Notes: a model not told the origin generated them from the letters alone. 64,000 bases of DNA from Nocardioides sp. Root190 (GCF_001428565.1 NZ_LMIA01000009.1:88519-152518), one strand, 5' to 3'. Shown: positions 18,079 through 27,197, counted from the first letter of the stretch. Numbers and translations are program-made.

Positions 18079-19425
18079 TCAACGGTTCCTCTCCAGCAGT
18101 GCGCCTCGTCGCGCACCGTCGTGTCGATCGGGGACCAGCACGCCGCCGAGCAGCGTGTGGGTCACCGAGGCGGCGAGCTCCCGCCCGTCGTAGGCAGAGA
18201 TGGGGTTGCGGTGGGCGAGCTGTCGTACGTCGACCGCGAGCGGGACGGCGCTGTCGAGGACGGCGAGGTCCGCGTCCGCCCCGACCGCGATCCGCCCCTT
18301 GGCGGACAGTCCGACGAGGTCGGCGGTACCGGTCGCCATCCAGCCGGCCACCCGCTCCAGCCCGATGCCTCGGCGCAGCGCCTCGTCGGCGACGGCCGTG
18401 AAGCCGACCTGCAGGCCCGAGATCCCGCCCCAGGCCTGCTGGAGGTCGCCGTCGCCGGCGCACTTCATCGCCGCCGTCGCGGGGGAGTGGTCGCTCACGA
18501 CGATGTCGATCAGCCCCTCCGCGAGCGCGTCCCACAGGGCTGCCCGGTTGCCCTCGTCGCGGATCGGCGGGCAGCACTTGAACTCCGGGGCCGCGTCGGG
18601 GATCTGTTCGGCGGCCAGGCAGAGGTAGTGCGGGCAGGTCTCCACGGTGACGGGTACGCCGTCGGCGCGGGCGTCCGCGAGCAGGTCCAGCGCCCGGGCG
18701 CTCGACAGGTGCAGCACGTGCACCCGGCAACCCGTGTCGCGGGCGCCCTTCAGCAGTCCGCGGATCGCGGCCGTCTCGGCCTCGTCGGGGCGGCTCAGGA
18801 GGAAGTCGGCGTAGGCGCGGCTCGGCGGGTGCGGTGCCGCGTCGAGGACGGCTGCGTCCTCCGCGTGCACGATCAGCAGGCCGTCGAAGGAAGCGATCTC
18901 GGACAGTGCGGTGCGCAGCCCGGCTGCGTCCAGCGCGGGGAACTCCTCGACCCCGCTCGGCGCGAGGAAGCACTTGAAACCGAAGACCCCCGCGTCCCAC
19001 ATCGCCTCCAGGGACCCGAGGCTGTCGGGGATAGCACCGCCCCAGAAGCCGACGTCCACTGCTGCCTGATCGGCGGCGATCGACCTCTTGAGGTCCAGCG
19101 CCTCGAGGGTCGTCGTCGGCGGCACGGAGTTCAGTGGCATGTCGACCAGCGTCGTCACGCCGCCGAGGGCTGCGGCGCGGGTGGCCGTCGCGAAGCCCTC
19201 CCACTCGGTGCGACCGGGCTCGTTGACGTGCACGTGCGTGTCGACGATCCCCGGCAGGACCGACGCCGTGTCGGGGAGGTGCAGGACGGCGCCGGAGCGG
19301 CGGGCGTCGTACTCCTCGACGGCGGTGATCCGCCCGTCGCTGATGAGGACCGTCGCCGGTCGGAACGCGCCGTCCACCAGCACGTTGCGGGCCACCACGG
19401 CGTCGTACGTCGTCGAGGAGGTCAT
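18079..19425 (-). CDS. allB: Allantoinase
   Basis: 448 residues, cyclic amidohydrolase. Metal ligands: HVHVNEPG, the carboxylated Lys in FGFKCFLA, His in LLIVHAED and HVLHLSS, and Asp in VSDHSP. The length and the HVHVNEPGRTEWEGF segment distinguish allantoinase from dihydroorotase and dihydropyrimidinase. It hydrolyses allantoin to allantoate in the cytoplasm. It overlaps the uricase stop by 4 nt. Confidence 0.92.
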   Translation of the reverse strand: MTSSTTYDAVVARNVLVDGAFRPATVLISDGRITAVEEYDARRSGAVLHLPDTASVLPGIVDTHVHVNEPGRTEWEGFATATRAAALGGVTTLVDMPLNSVPPTTTLEALDLKRSIAADQAAVDVGFWGGAIPDSLGSLEAMWDAGVFGFKCFLAPSGVEEFPALDAAGLRTALSEIASFDGLLIVHAEDAAVLDAAPHPPSRAYADFLLSRPDEAETAAIRGLLKGARDTGCRVHVLHLSSARALDLLADARADGVPVTVETCPHYLCLAAEQIPDAAPEFKCCPPIRDEGNRAALWDALAEGLIDIVVSDHSPATAAMKCAGDGDLQQAWGGISGLQVGFTAVADEALRRGIGLERVAGWMATGTADLVGLSAKGRIAVGADADLAVLDSAVPLAVDVRQLAHRNPISAYDGRELAASVTHTLLGGVLVPDRHDGARRGALLERNR

Positions 19426-20294
19426 CCGGGGACCCCGGCCCAGGCCCGGGGCTCGTCGGCGGTGGCGCGGCTGAGGGTCGCCGAGATCAGGCCGTAGGGG
19501 CGGTCGGCGGCCATGAACACCTCGCCCGGGTTCTCGAGCCCGAAGGGCGCCAGGTCCACCAGGAAGTGGTGCTTGTTGGGGCAGGAGATGCGGATCTCCG
19601 CGATGTCGGGACAGGCGTCGAGCGCCGCCTCGCCCATCGCATGGATCGTCTGCTGCAACGCGAGGCTGTGGGTGGTCGCGAAGGCACCGGTCAGGGCGGA
19701 CTGCACGGTGGCATGGGCGACATCCCAGTCCACGTCGGTCCCGACGTACCGCCACGTCGCGCTCACGCTCGTCGCGAGCACCCGGTCCTCGGTCTCGGCG
19801 AGCGTGGTGAACCTGTCCCGCGGGAAGCCGTTGAACTCGCTGCCGGTGCTCTTCAGCACGACCAGGTCGGACAGCCCGCCGAGCACGAAGGTGTCCTCGC
19901 CCCAGGTCTGCACCCAGGCCGTCCGCGTCGCTGCGCCGGTCCGCACGAACGAGTGACCGTTGGCGGGGAGCCGCTCCCAGTCGAACTGCTCGGCGTGGAA
20001 CCACGTGCCGGTGATCCACTCCTGGCTCCGCCAGTGCCCGGCGAGCGCGAGCAGGAAGTCCTCCGGGCTCGTGACGCCGTGCTGGCGGGCCAGCGCGAAG
20101 ACGGTGTTCTTCTGGGTGTCGGTGGCGTGCACGTGGCTGTTGTCGCCCTGTGTGTACGCCGTCTCGAAGTCCCCGCGCAGCTGCGTGGTCACGTTCAGGT
20201 CGTGCAGGACGTGCGTGTCGGAGGACCGGTCGACCTTCACCAGCCGGCACTCGGCCTTGCCGTGCTGCAGGTCGGAGAGCACGTAGTCGCCCAT
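19422..20294 (-). CDS. pucL: Urate oxidase (uricase)
   Basis: 290 residues with the cofactor-free uricase tunnelling fold. Recognisable parts include the active-site Thr region (DNSHVHATDTQKNTVFALAR), the FTTLAETEDRVLATSV signature and a C-terminal NKHHFLVDL His. It oxidises urate with O2 to 5-hydroxyisourate and H2O2. Unlike Bacillus PucL, no OHCU decarboxylase domain is fused; that is a separate gene here. The start shares one base with the pucM stop. Confidence 0.94.
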   Translation of the reverse strand: MGDYVLSDLQHGKAECRLVKVDRSSDTHVLHDLNVTTQLRGDFETAYTQGDNSHVHATDTQKNTVFALARQHGVTSPEDFLLALAGHWRSQEWITGTWFHAEQFDWERLPANGHSFVRTGAATRTAWVQTWGEDTFVLGGLSDLVVLKSTGSEFNGFPRDRFTTLAETEDRVLATSVSATWRYVGTDVDWDVAHATVQSALTGAFATTHSLALQQTIHAMGEAALDACPDIAEIRISCPNKHHFLVDLAPFGLENPGEVFMAADRPYGLISATLSRATADEPRAWAGVPG

Positions 20295-20623
20295 CAGGAT
20301 CCCCGGTAGGTCGTGTAGGAGAAGGGACTGAGCAGGAGGGCCACGTGGTGGTGCTCGCCGTGCTCGACGGTGAAGGCCACGGTGACCTCCGGGTGGAAGC
20401 TCGCCCGGTCCTGGGCGGCGAACCAGGCGCCGGTCGCGAAGACGAGGCGGTGCAGCCCGGCGTCCAGACCTGCGTCGAGGTCTTCCTCGAAGCGCACCCG
20501 TCCGTCGTCGTCCGTCCTCGCCTCGGCGAGGGTGGTGCCGTCGGCCGAGCTGAGCGCGACCGCGACACCCACCGCGGGCCGGCCCAGGACGGCGTCCAGG
20601 ACATGGGTGGAGCAGGTGCTCAT
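20294..20623 (-). CDS. pucM: 5-hydroxyisourate hydrolase (transthyretin-like)
   Basis: 109 residues ending in the diagnostic YRGS tetrapeptide, with the N-terminal THVLDAVLGRPA motif whose His is catalytic in the family. It hydrolyses 5-hydroxyisourate to OHCU as a homotetramer. Translational coupling is seen on both sides: a 4-nt overlap with uraD upstream and a 1-nt overlap with uricase downstream. Confidence 0.94.
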   Translation of the reverse strand: MSTCSTHVLDAVLGRPAVGVAVALSSADGTTLAEARTDDDGRVRFEEDLDAGLDAGLHRLVFATGAWFAAQDRASFHPEVTVAFTVEHGEHHHVALLLSPFSYTTYRGS

Positions 20624-21129
20624 CGGTTCTCCTCGGGTTCGACCAGGTCGGCCAGGCGCAGCAGTGCGATCTCGCCGAGCTGCTGCCGGGTGACCTCGAG
20701 CTCGGTCACGGGGTCGTTGCCGAGCCGCTCCTCGAGCAGGCCGAGCAGCTCGGGACCGCTGCGTCCCTTGGCACGGACCAGGTAGATCCGGCCGAAGCGT
20801 TCCTCGTAGCGGGCGTTTCCCTCACGCAGTCGTTCGGCGAGTGCGACATCGGCGGGGTCCAGGCCGGACTGCTCGCGCCGGGAGTGGGCAGCTGCGTCGC
20901 CGGCCCCGGTCGGTCGTTCGCCGATCCTCGGGTGGTCGGCGAGCGCTGTCTCGACGTCGGCCGACGCCCACCCCACGATCTGGGCGCGACCGGCGTCGAG
21001 CAGCGCTGCCGCGTCGGCGAAGGGTCGACCGGCGGCCAGGTCGGCCACCCACGACTCGATCGCGACACAGGTCCGCAGGGCCGCGGCCACCTCGGCGTCG
21101 GGCAATGCGTTGAACTCCTCGATCAGCAA
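20620..21129 (-). CDS. uraD: OHCU decarboxylase
   Basis: 169 residues, all helical, with the catalytic His in ADHPRIGE and the following SRREQSGL motif of 2-oxo-4-hydroxy-4-carboxy-5-ureidoimidazoline decarboxylases. It gives stereospecific S-allantoin. First gene of the operon; AGGAGGC lies upstream of the ATG at 21129. The 70-base region before it contains the CTGAAAC motifs described separately. Confidence 0.93.
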   Translation of the reverse strand: MLIEEFNALPDAEVAAALRTCVAIESWVADLAAGRPFADAAALLDAGRAQIVGWASADVETALADHPRIGERPTGAGDAAAHSRREQSGLDPADVALAERLREGNARYEERFGRIYLVRAKGRSGPELLGLLEERLGNDPVTELEVTRQQLGEIALLRLADLVEPEENR

Positions 21130-21145
21130 CCTGCCTCCTCTCGGA

Positions 21146-21203
21146 CCTGAAACTAGATCCTCCCTGTGAAGGGCGAGCGAAACAATCGTTTCAGGCAGGT
21201 CAA
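21146..21203. promoter_or_regulatory. CTGAAAC / GlnR-like sites upstream of uraD operon
   Basis: CCTGAAAC at 21146-21153 faces GTTTCAGG at 21188-21195, and the latter is half of the palindrome GAAACAATCGTTTC. Read on the minus strand, TTGAC-n6-GAAAC (21203 down to 21188) fits the GlnR half-box gTnAC-n6-GaAAC except at the first base. The site is just upstream of the uraD start and overlaps the amidase stop codon. Confidence 0.4.
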
Positions 21204-22348
21204 TTCATGAGCAGGTCGAGCAGGTCCCGGTCGCGACCGGGTGCGGCGACCAGGCAGGCGCCGCAGGGGAGGCCCGCGGCGGTGCGCAGGGGCACCGTCA
21301 CGGCGGGCAGCCCGCCGATGCCGGCCAGGCAGGTCAACGTGAGGGTCGCCTCGCGGGTCGCCTGCAACCGGTCCGCGAGACCGGGGCCGAGGGCCGGCGC
21401 CACCGTCGGTGCGGCGGGCAGGACCAGGATCCGGTCGCCGAGGAGCTCGCGGATGGTGGCGCGGGCGTCCTCGACCGTGTCCCGTGCTGCCTCCACCTCG
21501 TCCGCGGTGGTGCCGCGAGCCCGCTCGAACCGTGCTCGCACGTCCGGGCCGAGGGTGTCGAGCCGGTCCCCGAGCCAGGAGCCGTGCGCCTGCCAGGCCT
21601 CCCACGCCTGCAGCACGACGAAGGCGTCGCGCCACGCCGGGAGGTCCTCGAGCGGCCAGGCCTCCGGGAGCCGCAGGCCCCACTCCGGCTCCCAGCCCGC
21701 GACGGCAGCGGCCACGTCGGCATCCGCCAGGGACAGCAGGGCAGGCACGGTGACCAGCCGGCGGTCGGCATCGGTGGTGGTGCCCGGCAGCAGGACGTCG
21801 CCGACCCGCGCCAGCAGGGACGCATCGCGCGTCATCCAGCCGACGGCGTCGAAGCTCGGCGCCAGCGGGAGCAGGCCGTCCCGACTCAGGGCGCCGTGGG
21901 TCGTGCGGATCCCGAACAGGCCCTGGTACGACGACGGCACCCTGATCGAGCCGCCGGTGTCGGTGCCCAGGCCGATCGACGCCTCGCCCAGCGCGACGGC
22001 CGATGCCGATCCCGACGAGGAGCCGCCGCTGATCCGGCCGGGGGCCGCAGGATTCGGCGGGGTCCCGTAGTGGGCGTTGGTGCCGGCGAGCGAGTAGGCG
22101 AACTCGTCGGTCTGGGTGATCCCGCGGATCGATGCGCCCGCGGCCACGAGGGCTGCGACGACCTCCGCGTCCGTGTCGGCCGGGTCCGCAGCGGCGAGGC
22201 GCGTCGGGTTGCCGGCACCGACGGAGAGCCCGGCGACGTCGTACAGGTCCTTGACCGCGAGGCTCTCGCCGACCAGCGGACCACGGTCGGCACCGTGCAG
22301 GAGGGGATCGCCGCGCAGCGCCCAGATCCGCTCGTCCCACATGCTCAT
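21200..22348 (-). CDS. Amidase signature family protein
   Basis: 382 residues. The Ser-cisSer-Lys triad region is present: Lys in AVKDLYD, the cis-Ser in GGSSSGSA and the nucleophile region DTGGSIR. This family hydrolyses C-N bonds of amides. It overlaps the upstream acetamidase/formamidase gene by 4 nt and lies downstream of the GAAAC motif at 23452, so the two form an operon beside the uricolytic genes. Candidate substrates are oxamate, oxalurate or other ureides made by PucG; none can be proved. ATG at 22348 is used; another ATG is two codons in. Confidence 0.82.
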   Translation of the reverse strand: MSMWDERIWALRGDPLLHGADRGPLVGESLAVKDLYDVAGLSVGAGNPTRLAAADPADTDAEVVAALVAAGASIRGITQTDEFAYSLAGTNAHYGTPPNPAAPGRISGGSSSGSASAVALGEASIGLGTDTGGSIRVPSSYQGLFGIRTTHGALSRDGLLPLAPSFDAVGWMTRDASLLARVGDVLLPGTTTDADRRLVTVPALLSLADADVAAAVAGWEPEWGLRLPEAWPLEDLPAWRDAFVVLQAWEAWQAHGSWLGDRLDTLGPDVRARFERARGTTADEVEAARDTVEDARATIRELLGDRILVLPAAPTVAPALGPGLADRLQATREATLTLTCLAGIGGLPAVTVPLRTAAGLPCGACLVAAPGRDRDLLDLLMN

Positions 22349-23418
22349 GGCAGCGCCGGGAAGTCGCTCTTGCGGATCCGGGCGTGGACGCCCTTGACGA
22401 CGTCGACCACCTGGGAGATGTCGAAGTCCGTGGCGGCGCTGAGGTAGGCGTAGGCCAGGTGTGGCGCCATCCCGTGACGGGCGCCGAGCAGCGCGATGGC
22501 GGCCCGGACACAGTTCTGGACGGCGACGTCGAGGTCCGGGTCGAGCCCGGTCGGCACCAGGTGCTCTGCGGTCTCCGCGAGCGGACCGGCGAGCTCGCCG
22601 AACTGACGCAGTGCGTCCTCGCGGGCCACGACGTCGAGGCGCACCGTCGCCCGCAACGACGCCTCCATCGCCGTCAGCGACACCTCGCCGTCGCCCTGCG
22701 CGAAGTGCGGGTCGCCGACGTACGCGAGCGCCCCGTGGACCTGGACCGGCAGGTAGAGCGTGGCGCCCACGGTCAGCAGGTTGATGTCGAGGTTGCCGCC
22801 GAAGGCCCCGGGCGGCACGGAGTGCGGACGCTCGCGCTCCGCCGTCGCCACGCCCATCACCCCGAGGAAGGGCGCGAGCGGGAAGGACACCACCGGCTCG
22901 CCGCCGTCGACGAGCGGGAGTCGGCCGTGGGTGCCGTCGTCGGAGACCGACGCGAAGACCGACACGGTCTCTCCGTCCGCCGGCATCTCCCCGGGCAGCG
23001 CGCCGCGGCCGTGCCGGTTCGACACGACGCCGTACGGCACCCGGGGCAGCATCTCCACGACCGTCATGGCCAGGAGGTCGCCCGGACGGGCGCCACTGAC
23101 CCGGACCGGGTGCGAGACCACGTGGGGTCCGTCGACGCCGAAGGTGCGCTCGATCGCCGAGGCCGCCAGCGCCACCGCGTCCTCGAGCACGCCGTCCCCG
23201 GCCACGCCGTGGCGCGCGAAGAAGGCGAGCGGGTCGCGGCCCTGGTCCTCGAGGATGCCCTCGTGGCTGATGGTGTCGAAGGTGACCTCGGTGCCCGGCT
23301 CGACGACCAGCACCGGGTCGTCACCGGCGCAGGGGAGGCGGCCCCACAGCACGGTGTCCGGCTCCGCCGGCAGGTACGACGCCGCGCGGATCGGTCCGGT
23401 GCCGGGTTGCAGGATCAC
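22345..23418 (-). CDS. Acetamidase/formamidase family protein
   Basis: 357 residues of the FmdA/AmdA type. Recognisable segments are FDTISHEG, GPHVVSHPVRV, the Zn-region FGGNLDIN and VHGALAYVGDPHFAQGDGE. Members hydrolyse formamide or acetamide to ammonia and acid. It is the first gene of a two-gene unit with the amidase and is adjacent to purine catabolic genes, so ammonia release from a short amide of the pathway is likely. Starts 35 bases after a tandem GAAAC motif. Confidence 0.86.
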   Translation of the reverse strand: MILQPGTGPIRAASYLPAEPDTVLWGRLPCAGDDPVLVVEPGTEVTFDTISHEGILEDQGRDPLAFFARHGVAGDGVLEDAVALAASAIERTFGVDGPHVVSHPVRVSGARPGDLLAMTVVEMLPRVPYGVVSNRHGRGALPGEMPADGETVSVFASVSDDGTHGRLPLVDGGEPVVSFPLAPFLGVMGVATAERERPHSVPPGAFGGNLDINLLTVGATLYLPVQVHGALAYVGDPHFAQGDGEVSLTAMEASLRATVRLDVVAREDALRQFGELAGPLAETAEHLVPTGLDPDLDVAVQNCVRAAIALLGARHGMAPHLAYAYLSAATDFDISQVVDVVKGVHARIRKSDFPALP

Positions 23419-23451
23419 GGCCGCAGCCTAGGCGCGTCGTGGGTCGCGCGT

Positions 23452-23463
23452 GTTTCGTTTCAG
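23452..23463. promoter_or_regulatory. Tandem GAAAC motif upstream of formamidase-amidase genes
   Basis: On the minus strand the sequence is CTGAAACGAAAC, two adjoining GAAAC units, sharing CTGAAAC with the xdh and uraD regions. It overlaps the stop codon of the gene at 23460. The outer GTnAC half of a GlnR box is not evident here, so this site is weaker than the other two. Confidence 0.3.
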
Positions 23464-24509
23464 CGCCGCAGGCCCGCGCGGTCCATCGCGTAGACCCAGC
23501 GCCGGCGGGGATGCTCGGTGACCGACCAGAAGGAGTCGTTCTCCGGCCAGAAGACCAGGTCCTCCGGGCCGATCGGCGTCGCCCACCGGTGCTCACGGAA
23601 CGCACCCGGCTGCCCGACGTACATCGAGCCGAAGCGGTAGGGGCTGCGCGACCGGGTGGCGTAGTAGGTGCCGTCGACGACGGAGACGCCCTGCATCCGG
23701 GGCTCGCCGCGGTCGTCGACCTCGGGTCGCACGAAGCCTTCGGCGTCGCCGATCGGCAGCTTCGTCGTGGGGTCGAGCGCGAACCGCGCCACGCGCCGGG
23801 TCTGCTTCCTGTTGCCGTACTCGCCCACCACTAGGGCCGGATCCGTCCCGGACCGGTCGACCGTGAAGAAGGAGAACCGGAGCTTGCCGATGCCCTCGGC
23901 GCTGTGCCCCTTGTGGGAGAAGCGCACCGGCAGGACGTAGCGGTGACCGAAGGTCTCGTGGTCCGAGCCGGCAGGGACCCGCATCAGGTCGTCCATCCGG
24001 CAGCTCACGAATCCCCGGCCGGTGGCCGCGACGTGGAGGTAGTCGCCGTGCCACACGATGCCGCCGGCGTGCACCTTGAGGGGCGCGATGCCGGGGCGTC
24101 CGTCGACGAGGGTCGGCGTCACGAGCAGGACGTGTCCGTAACGGCCGCGCTCGACGTCGACGATGCTGATCCGCGACCCGGCGTCGCCCTTGGCGTACCA
24201 GGACGTCGCGAGGACGTCGCGGCCGTGGCGCTCGTCGAGTCCGGTGTGCGCCGAGGTCGTGATGCCCTGCGGCCACCACTCGTGGTCACGACGGTCGTGG
24301 GCCTCCCAGGTGAGTGCGCGGGTGACCTTCAGCCCGAGCAGCCGGGGATGGGGCGCCCACGTACGGCGCATCCGTGCGTGGAGGTCGGGCATGAGGCCGT
24401 CGATCCCGACCCGGCCGCCCCCGTCGCGGGCGAGCGCAGCAGCGAGGGCGTCGATCTCCGCGCCGTTCTCAGCCGTGCGCGTCAGGTGCAGTCCGGACAC
24501 GGCGCACAC
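23460..24509 (-). CDS. Hypothetical protein, propeller-like repeats
   Basis: 349 residues, no recognised catalytic motif. The chain has repeated short b-rich stretches containing Trp, His and Gly (GGIVWHGDYLHVAATGRGF, DPALVVGEYGN, VVDGTYYATRSRSPYRFGSMYVG), which suggests a b-propeller. No signal peptide is clear. Starts are uncertain: GTG at 24509 or GTG at 24500. It ends with the motif DRAGLRR and its stop overlaps the promoter of the formamidase gene. Its position is adjacent to the purine island, but there is no evidence for a role in it. Confidence 0.55.
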   Translation of the reverse strand: MCAVSGLHLTRTAENGAEIDALAAALARDGGGRVGIDGLMPDLHARMRRTWAPHPRLLGLKVTRALTWEAHDRRDHEWWPQGITTSAHTGLDERHGRDVLATSWYAKGDAGSRISIVDVERGRYGHVLLVTPTLVDGRPGIAPLKVHAGGIVWHGDYLHVAATGRGFVSCRMDDLMRVPAGSDHETFGHRYVLPVRFSHKGHSAEGIGKLRFSFFTVDRSGTDPALVVGEYGNRKQTRRVARFALDPTTKLPIGDAEGFVRPEVDDRGEPRMQGVSVVDGTYYATRSRSPYRFGSMYVGQPGAFREHRWATPIGPEDLVFWPENDSFWSVTEHPRRRWVYAMDRAGLRR

Positions 24510-24550
24510 CGTAGCCGAAGCCCGCAGCGGGCTTGCGTCATCATGGAGCC

Positions 24551-24850
24551 GTGAGGGGCATCTTCTTCGACGAGGAGCACGCGCGGTCCGCGGCTCTGGC
24601 GCTCGTGCGCGGGGGCTACGAGGCGGAGGTCGTGCGCGAGCGGCTCGCCGGCGAGGACGACGACGAGGACCACCCCTGGGCGGTCCTCACCGACGCGCCG
24701 GAGATCCAGCTCGACATGCTCGTCGAGATGTACGACGGCTGGCTCGACGACGACGAGCCGGACGATGCTCCTGCGGTGCCGGCCACGAAGGCCGGGTTCG
24801 CCCTGCCGCTCCCCGACCAGCCGAAGCGGGTCAAGCGCCCGGAGGTGTAG
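24551..24850 (+). CDS. Small acidic hypothetical protein
   Basis: 99 residues from a GTG start at 24551, divergent from the preceding gene. It contains a compact a/b N-terminal part (GIFFDEEHARSAALALVRGGYEAEVV) that reads like a ferredoxin-like or SPOR-like fold, then a strongly acidic centre and a Pro-rich end. The last base touches the first base of the convergent gene at 24851. Function unknown. A 7-bp hairpin (24518-24534) precedes it. Confidence 0.65.
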   Translation: MRGIFFDEEHARSAALALVRGGYEAEVVRERLAGEDDDEDHPWAVLTDAPEIQLDMLVEMYDGWLDDDEPDDAPAVPATKAGFALPLPDQPKRVKRPEV

Positions 24851-25858
24851 TCACCTGCCCGGCGGGCAGGCGAACGGCCCCTCGACCCGGCTCCATGCCC
24901 GGACGAGCTGGCGGCGGTCGTCGAAGTCGGCCTCGGCCACCACCGCGTCGCCGTCGGCGCGGACGTCCAGGTCGACGTCGAAACCCGTGGCGGGCGCACG
25001 GTCGGAGAGGTACGCATCGAGGCCCTCGGCGTCGCTCTCCGGGTCGTCCTCCTCGCCGAAGAGCCGGACGGCCCGCAGCCCCTCGTCGGGGTCGGCGAGG
25101 AGCGCCATGCCGCGGTCCGGGTAGGCCAGGCCCTCGAGCTGCTGGGCGACCTGCTCGGAACTCATCCGACCGCCGGCGCCGCAGGACGGCTCGAGCGTGA
25201 GGACGGCGTACTCGAGCGCGTCGTCGTCCGCGGCGAGCCCGAGCAGCTCGTCGAAGGAGCCGGCATCGGCCAGCGAGTCCTCGTCGTCGGTGGCGACGTC
25301 CACGGCCAGGTCGACGCTGCCGGAGAGGACCAGCCGCTCGTCCGGCACCAGGGCGAGCGAGCTCAGGAACGCGGGGTAGCGGCCGCCGTACGTCCCCGAG
25401 GCATCGGCCGAGGAGAGCTCGATGTCGAAGCGTTCGACGTCCGCGCTGCCGGAGCGGTCGTAGCCGGCGTCCACGAGGTCGTCGGCGATGGCACCGAAGT
25501 CGGCCTCGTCGGTCAGTTTCCAGACCCGGACGAGCCCGACGTCGGCCCCGGTGGCCGAGGCCTCCCACTCGACGTCGAAGTCGCTGAAGCCCGCCTCCTG
25601 CATGACGGCGACCCAGCGGGTCAGCTCGGTGCCGTAGGCCTCGTCGTCGCCGGTGCCGGGCGTGCTGTCGCCCTCGCTGATGCGTTCAGCGATCGCCGTG
25701 CGGTCCACGAAGGTGACGGTCGCGGAGTCCTGGGGGAGGTACTCCAGCGCCTCCTCGACCCGGGAGCTCCCATCGAGCAGGCCGCATCCCGACAGGCCGG
25801 AGGCGAGCAGCGACAGGGTCGCCACGGCGGCAGCCTGCCGCCCGAACGCGTGGGTCAT
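24851..25858 (-). CDS. Hypothetical lipoprotein
   Basis: 335 residues with a signal peptide and lipobox (LASGLSGC). The mature part is Asp/Glu-rich and resembles DUF3352-like proteins in its start ([20 protein letters not shown]), a region often found in actinobacterial surface proteins. There is a late Cys pair. ATG at 25858 gives the correct signal peptide; it is 25 bases from the divergent mshB start, so the promoters overlap. Function unknown. Confidence 0.72.
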   Translation of the reverse strand: MTHAFGRQAAAVATLSLLASGLSGCGLLDGSSRVEEALEYLPQDSATVTFVDRTAIAERISEGDSTPGTGDDEAYGTELTRWVAVMQEAGFSDFDVEWEASATGADVGLVRVWKLTDEADFGAIADDLVDAGYDRSGSADVERFDIELSSADASGTYGGRYPAFLSSLALVPDERLVLSGSVDLAVDVATDDEDSLADAGSFDELLGLAADDDALEYAVLTLEPSCGAGGRMSSEQVAQQLEGLAYPDRGMALLADPDEGLRAVRLFGEEDDPESDAEGLDAYLSDRAPATGFDVDLDVRADGDAVVAEADFDDRRQLVRAWSRVEGPFACPPGR

Positions 25859-25883
25859 GGGACCCATCATTACGCTCGGCTCC

Positions 25884-26828
25884 ATGAGTGAAACCCCGGC
25901 CCACCGGCTGCTGCTCGTCCACGCTCACCCCGACGACGAGTCGATCGGCCAGGGCGCGACGATGGCGAAGTACGTCGCCGAGGGGCACGGGGTCACGCTG
26001 GTGACCTGCACGGCGGGCGAGATGGGCGAGATCCTCGTTCCCGCCCTCGAGCACCTCGCCGCTGACAAGGAGGACGGCCTCGGTCTCCACCGCAAGGGCG
26101 AGCTCGACGCCGCGATGGCCGAGCTGGGTGTCACCGACCACCGCTTCCTTGGTGGCTTCGGCACCTACCGCGACTCGGGCATGAAGTGGCACGAGGACGG
26201 CCACGCCGTCGCCGCCGATCTGCCAGAAGACGGCACCGGTCACGAGAACACCTTCTGGCACGCCGACCTCACCGAGGCGGCCACCCACCTGGTCGCTGTG
26301 ATCCGCGAGGTCCGTCCGCAGGTGCTCGTCACCTACGACGAGTTCGGCGGCTACGGCCACCCGGACCACATCCAGGCCCACCGCGTCGCGATGTACGCCG
26401 CCCAGCTGGCCGCCGCGCCGTCGTACCGCCGCGACCTGGGCGATGCCTGGGACATCCCCAAGATCTACTGGGGCGCGATCTCGGAGAGCCGCATCCGCGA
26501 GGGCCTGCGCCGGTTGCGCGAGGCCGGTGACACGACCACCTTCGAGGGCATGGACCCCGACGGCGACCTGCCGGCGATGTTCCGGCCCGACGCGGACATC
26601 AGCTGTGAGGTCGACGCCAGCGAGTTCGTCGAGCGAAAGCTGGACGCGCTGCGGGCCCACGCCACCCAGATCACCACGGACGGCCCGTTCTTCGCGCTCT
26701 CCAACAACTCCGGCGCGGAGGCCTTCGGGCGCGAGCAGTACCGGCTCGTCCGGGGCACCCCCGGCGACGCGTCCGGTGACAACGGCTGGGAGACGGACCT
26801 CTTCTCCGGCGTCGTCCCGGGGCCGTGA
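25884..26828 (+). CDS. mshB: N-acetyl-GlcN-inositol deacetylase (mycothiol biosynthesis)
   Basis: 314-residue LmbE-like zinc deacetylase. The metal-binding AHPDDES near residue 14 and GHPDH near residue 150 are present, and the RDSGM segment separates MshB from Mca. It removes acetate from GlcNAc-inositol, the second committed step to mycothiol, the low-molecular thiol of actinobacteria. The next gene overlaps by 4 nt and matches the membrane protein that follows mshB in mycobacteria. The related Mca is at 49260. Confidence 0.9.
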   Translation: MSETPAHRLLLVHAHPDDESIGQGATMAKYVAEGHGVTLVTCTAGEMGEILVPALEHLAADKEDGLGLHRKGELDAAMAELGVTDHRFLGGFGTYRDSGMKWHEDGHAVAADLPEDGTGHENTFWHADLTEAATHLVAVIREVRPQVLVTYDEFGGYGHPDHIQAHRVAMYAAQLAAAPSYRRDLGDAWDIPKIYWGAISESRIREGLRRLREAGDTTTFEGMDPDGDLPAMFRPDADISCEVDASEFVERKLDALRAHATQITTDGPFFALSNNSGAEAFGREQYRLVRGTPGDASGDNGWETDLFSGVVPGP

Positions 26829-27187
26829 CAGTCCTCCGGCGCTGCGTGGCCGCCCTGGGGGGCCTCGTCGTCGGCGCTGCGGTCGGACTGTGCTCCGTCC
26901 TGCTCCACGACCACCTCTGGGGGCTGCTGCTCGGGGTCGCGACGACGCTCGCCGTGATGGTGGCGCTGCCGGGTGGCGCGGCCCGCCTCGGCTTCGCCAT
27001 CGGCTGGGTGGCCGTCCTCTGGCGGGCCACCACGGAGCGTCCCGAGGGCGACTACCTCGTCTCCTCGGACGCCAACGGCTATGTCCTGCTCGGGTTCGGC
27101 CTGGTCGTCCTCGCGGGCGGATTCACAGGCCTGGTCGGGCGCCGGGTTCCCGACGGCGATTCCGGCGGAGTCGGTACCGCTCCCTAG
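26825..27187 (+). CDS. Small membrane protein next to mshB (DUF6113-like)
   Basis: 120 residues, four predicted membrane helices ([68 protein letters not shown]). GTG at 26825 overlaps the mshB stop by 4 nt. A membrane protein in the same position follows mshB in Mycobacterium, so the pairing looks conserved, but the function is unknown. Confidence 0.75.
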   Translation: MTVLRRCVAALGGLVVGAAVGLCSVLLHDHLWGLLLGVATTLAVMVALPGGAARLGFAIGWVAVLWRATTERPEGDYLVSSDANGYVLLGFGLVVLAGGFTGLVGRRVPDGDSGGVGTAP

Positions 27188-27197
27188 GATGGCTGCC

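Noticed and set aside
24518..24534. AAGCCCG-CAG-CGGGCTT hairpin as terminator
   Set aside because: It lies upstream of both divergent genes (starts at 24509 and 24551), so it cannot end either; an operator or chance hairpin is more likely.
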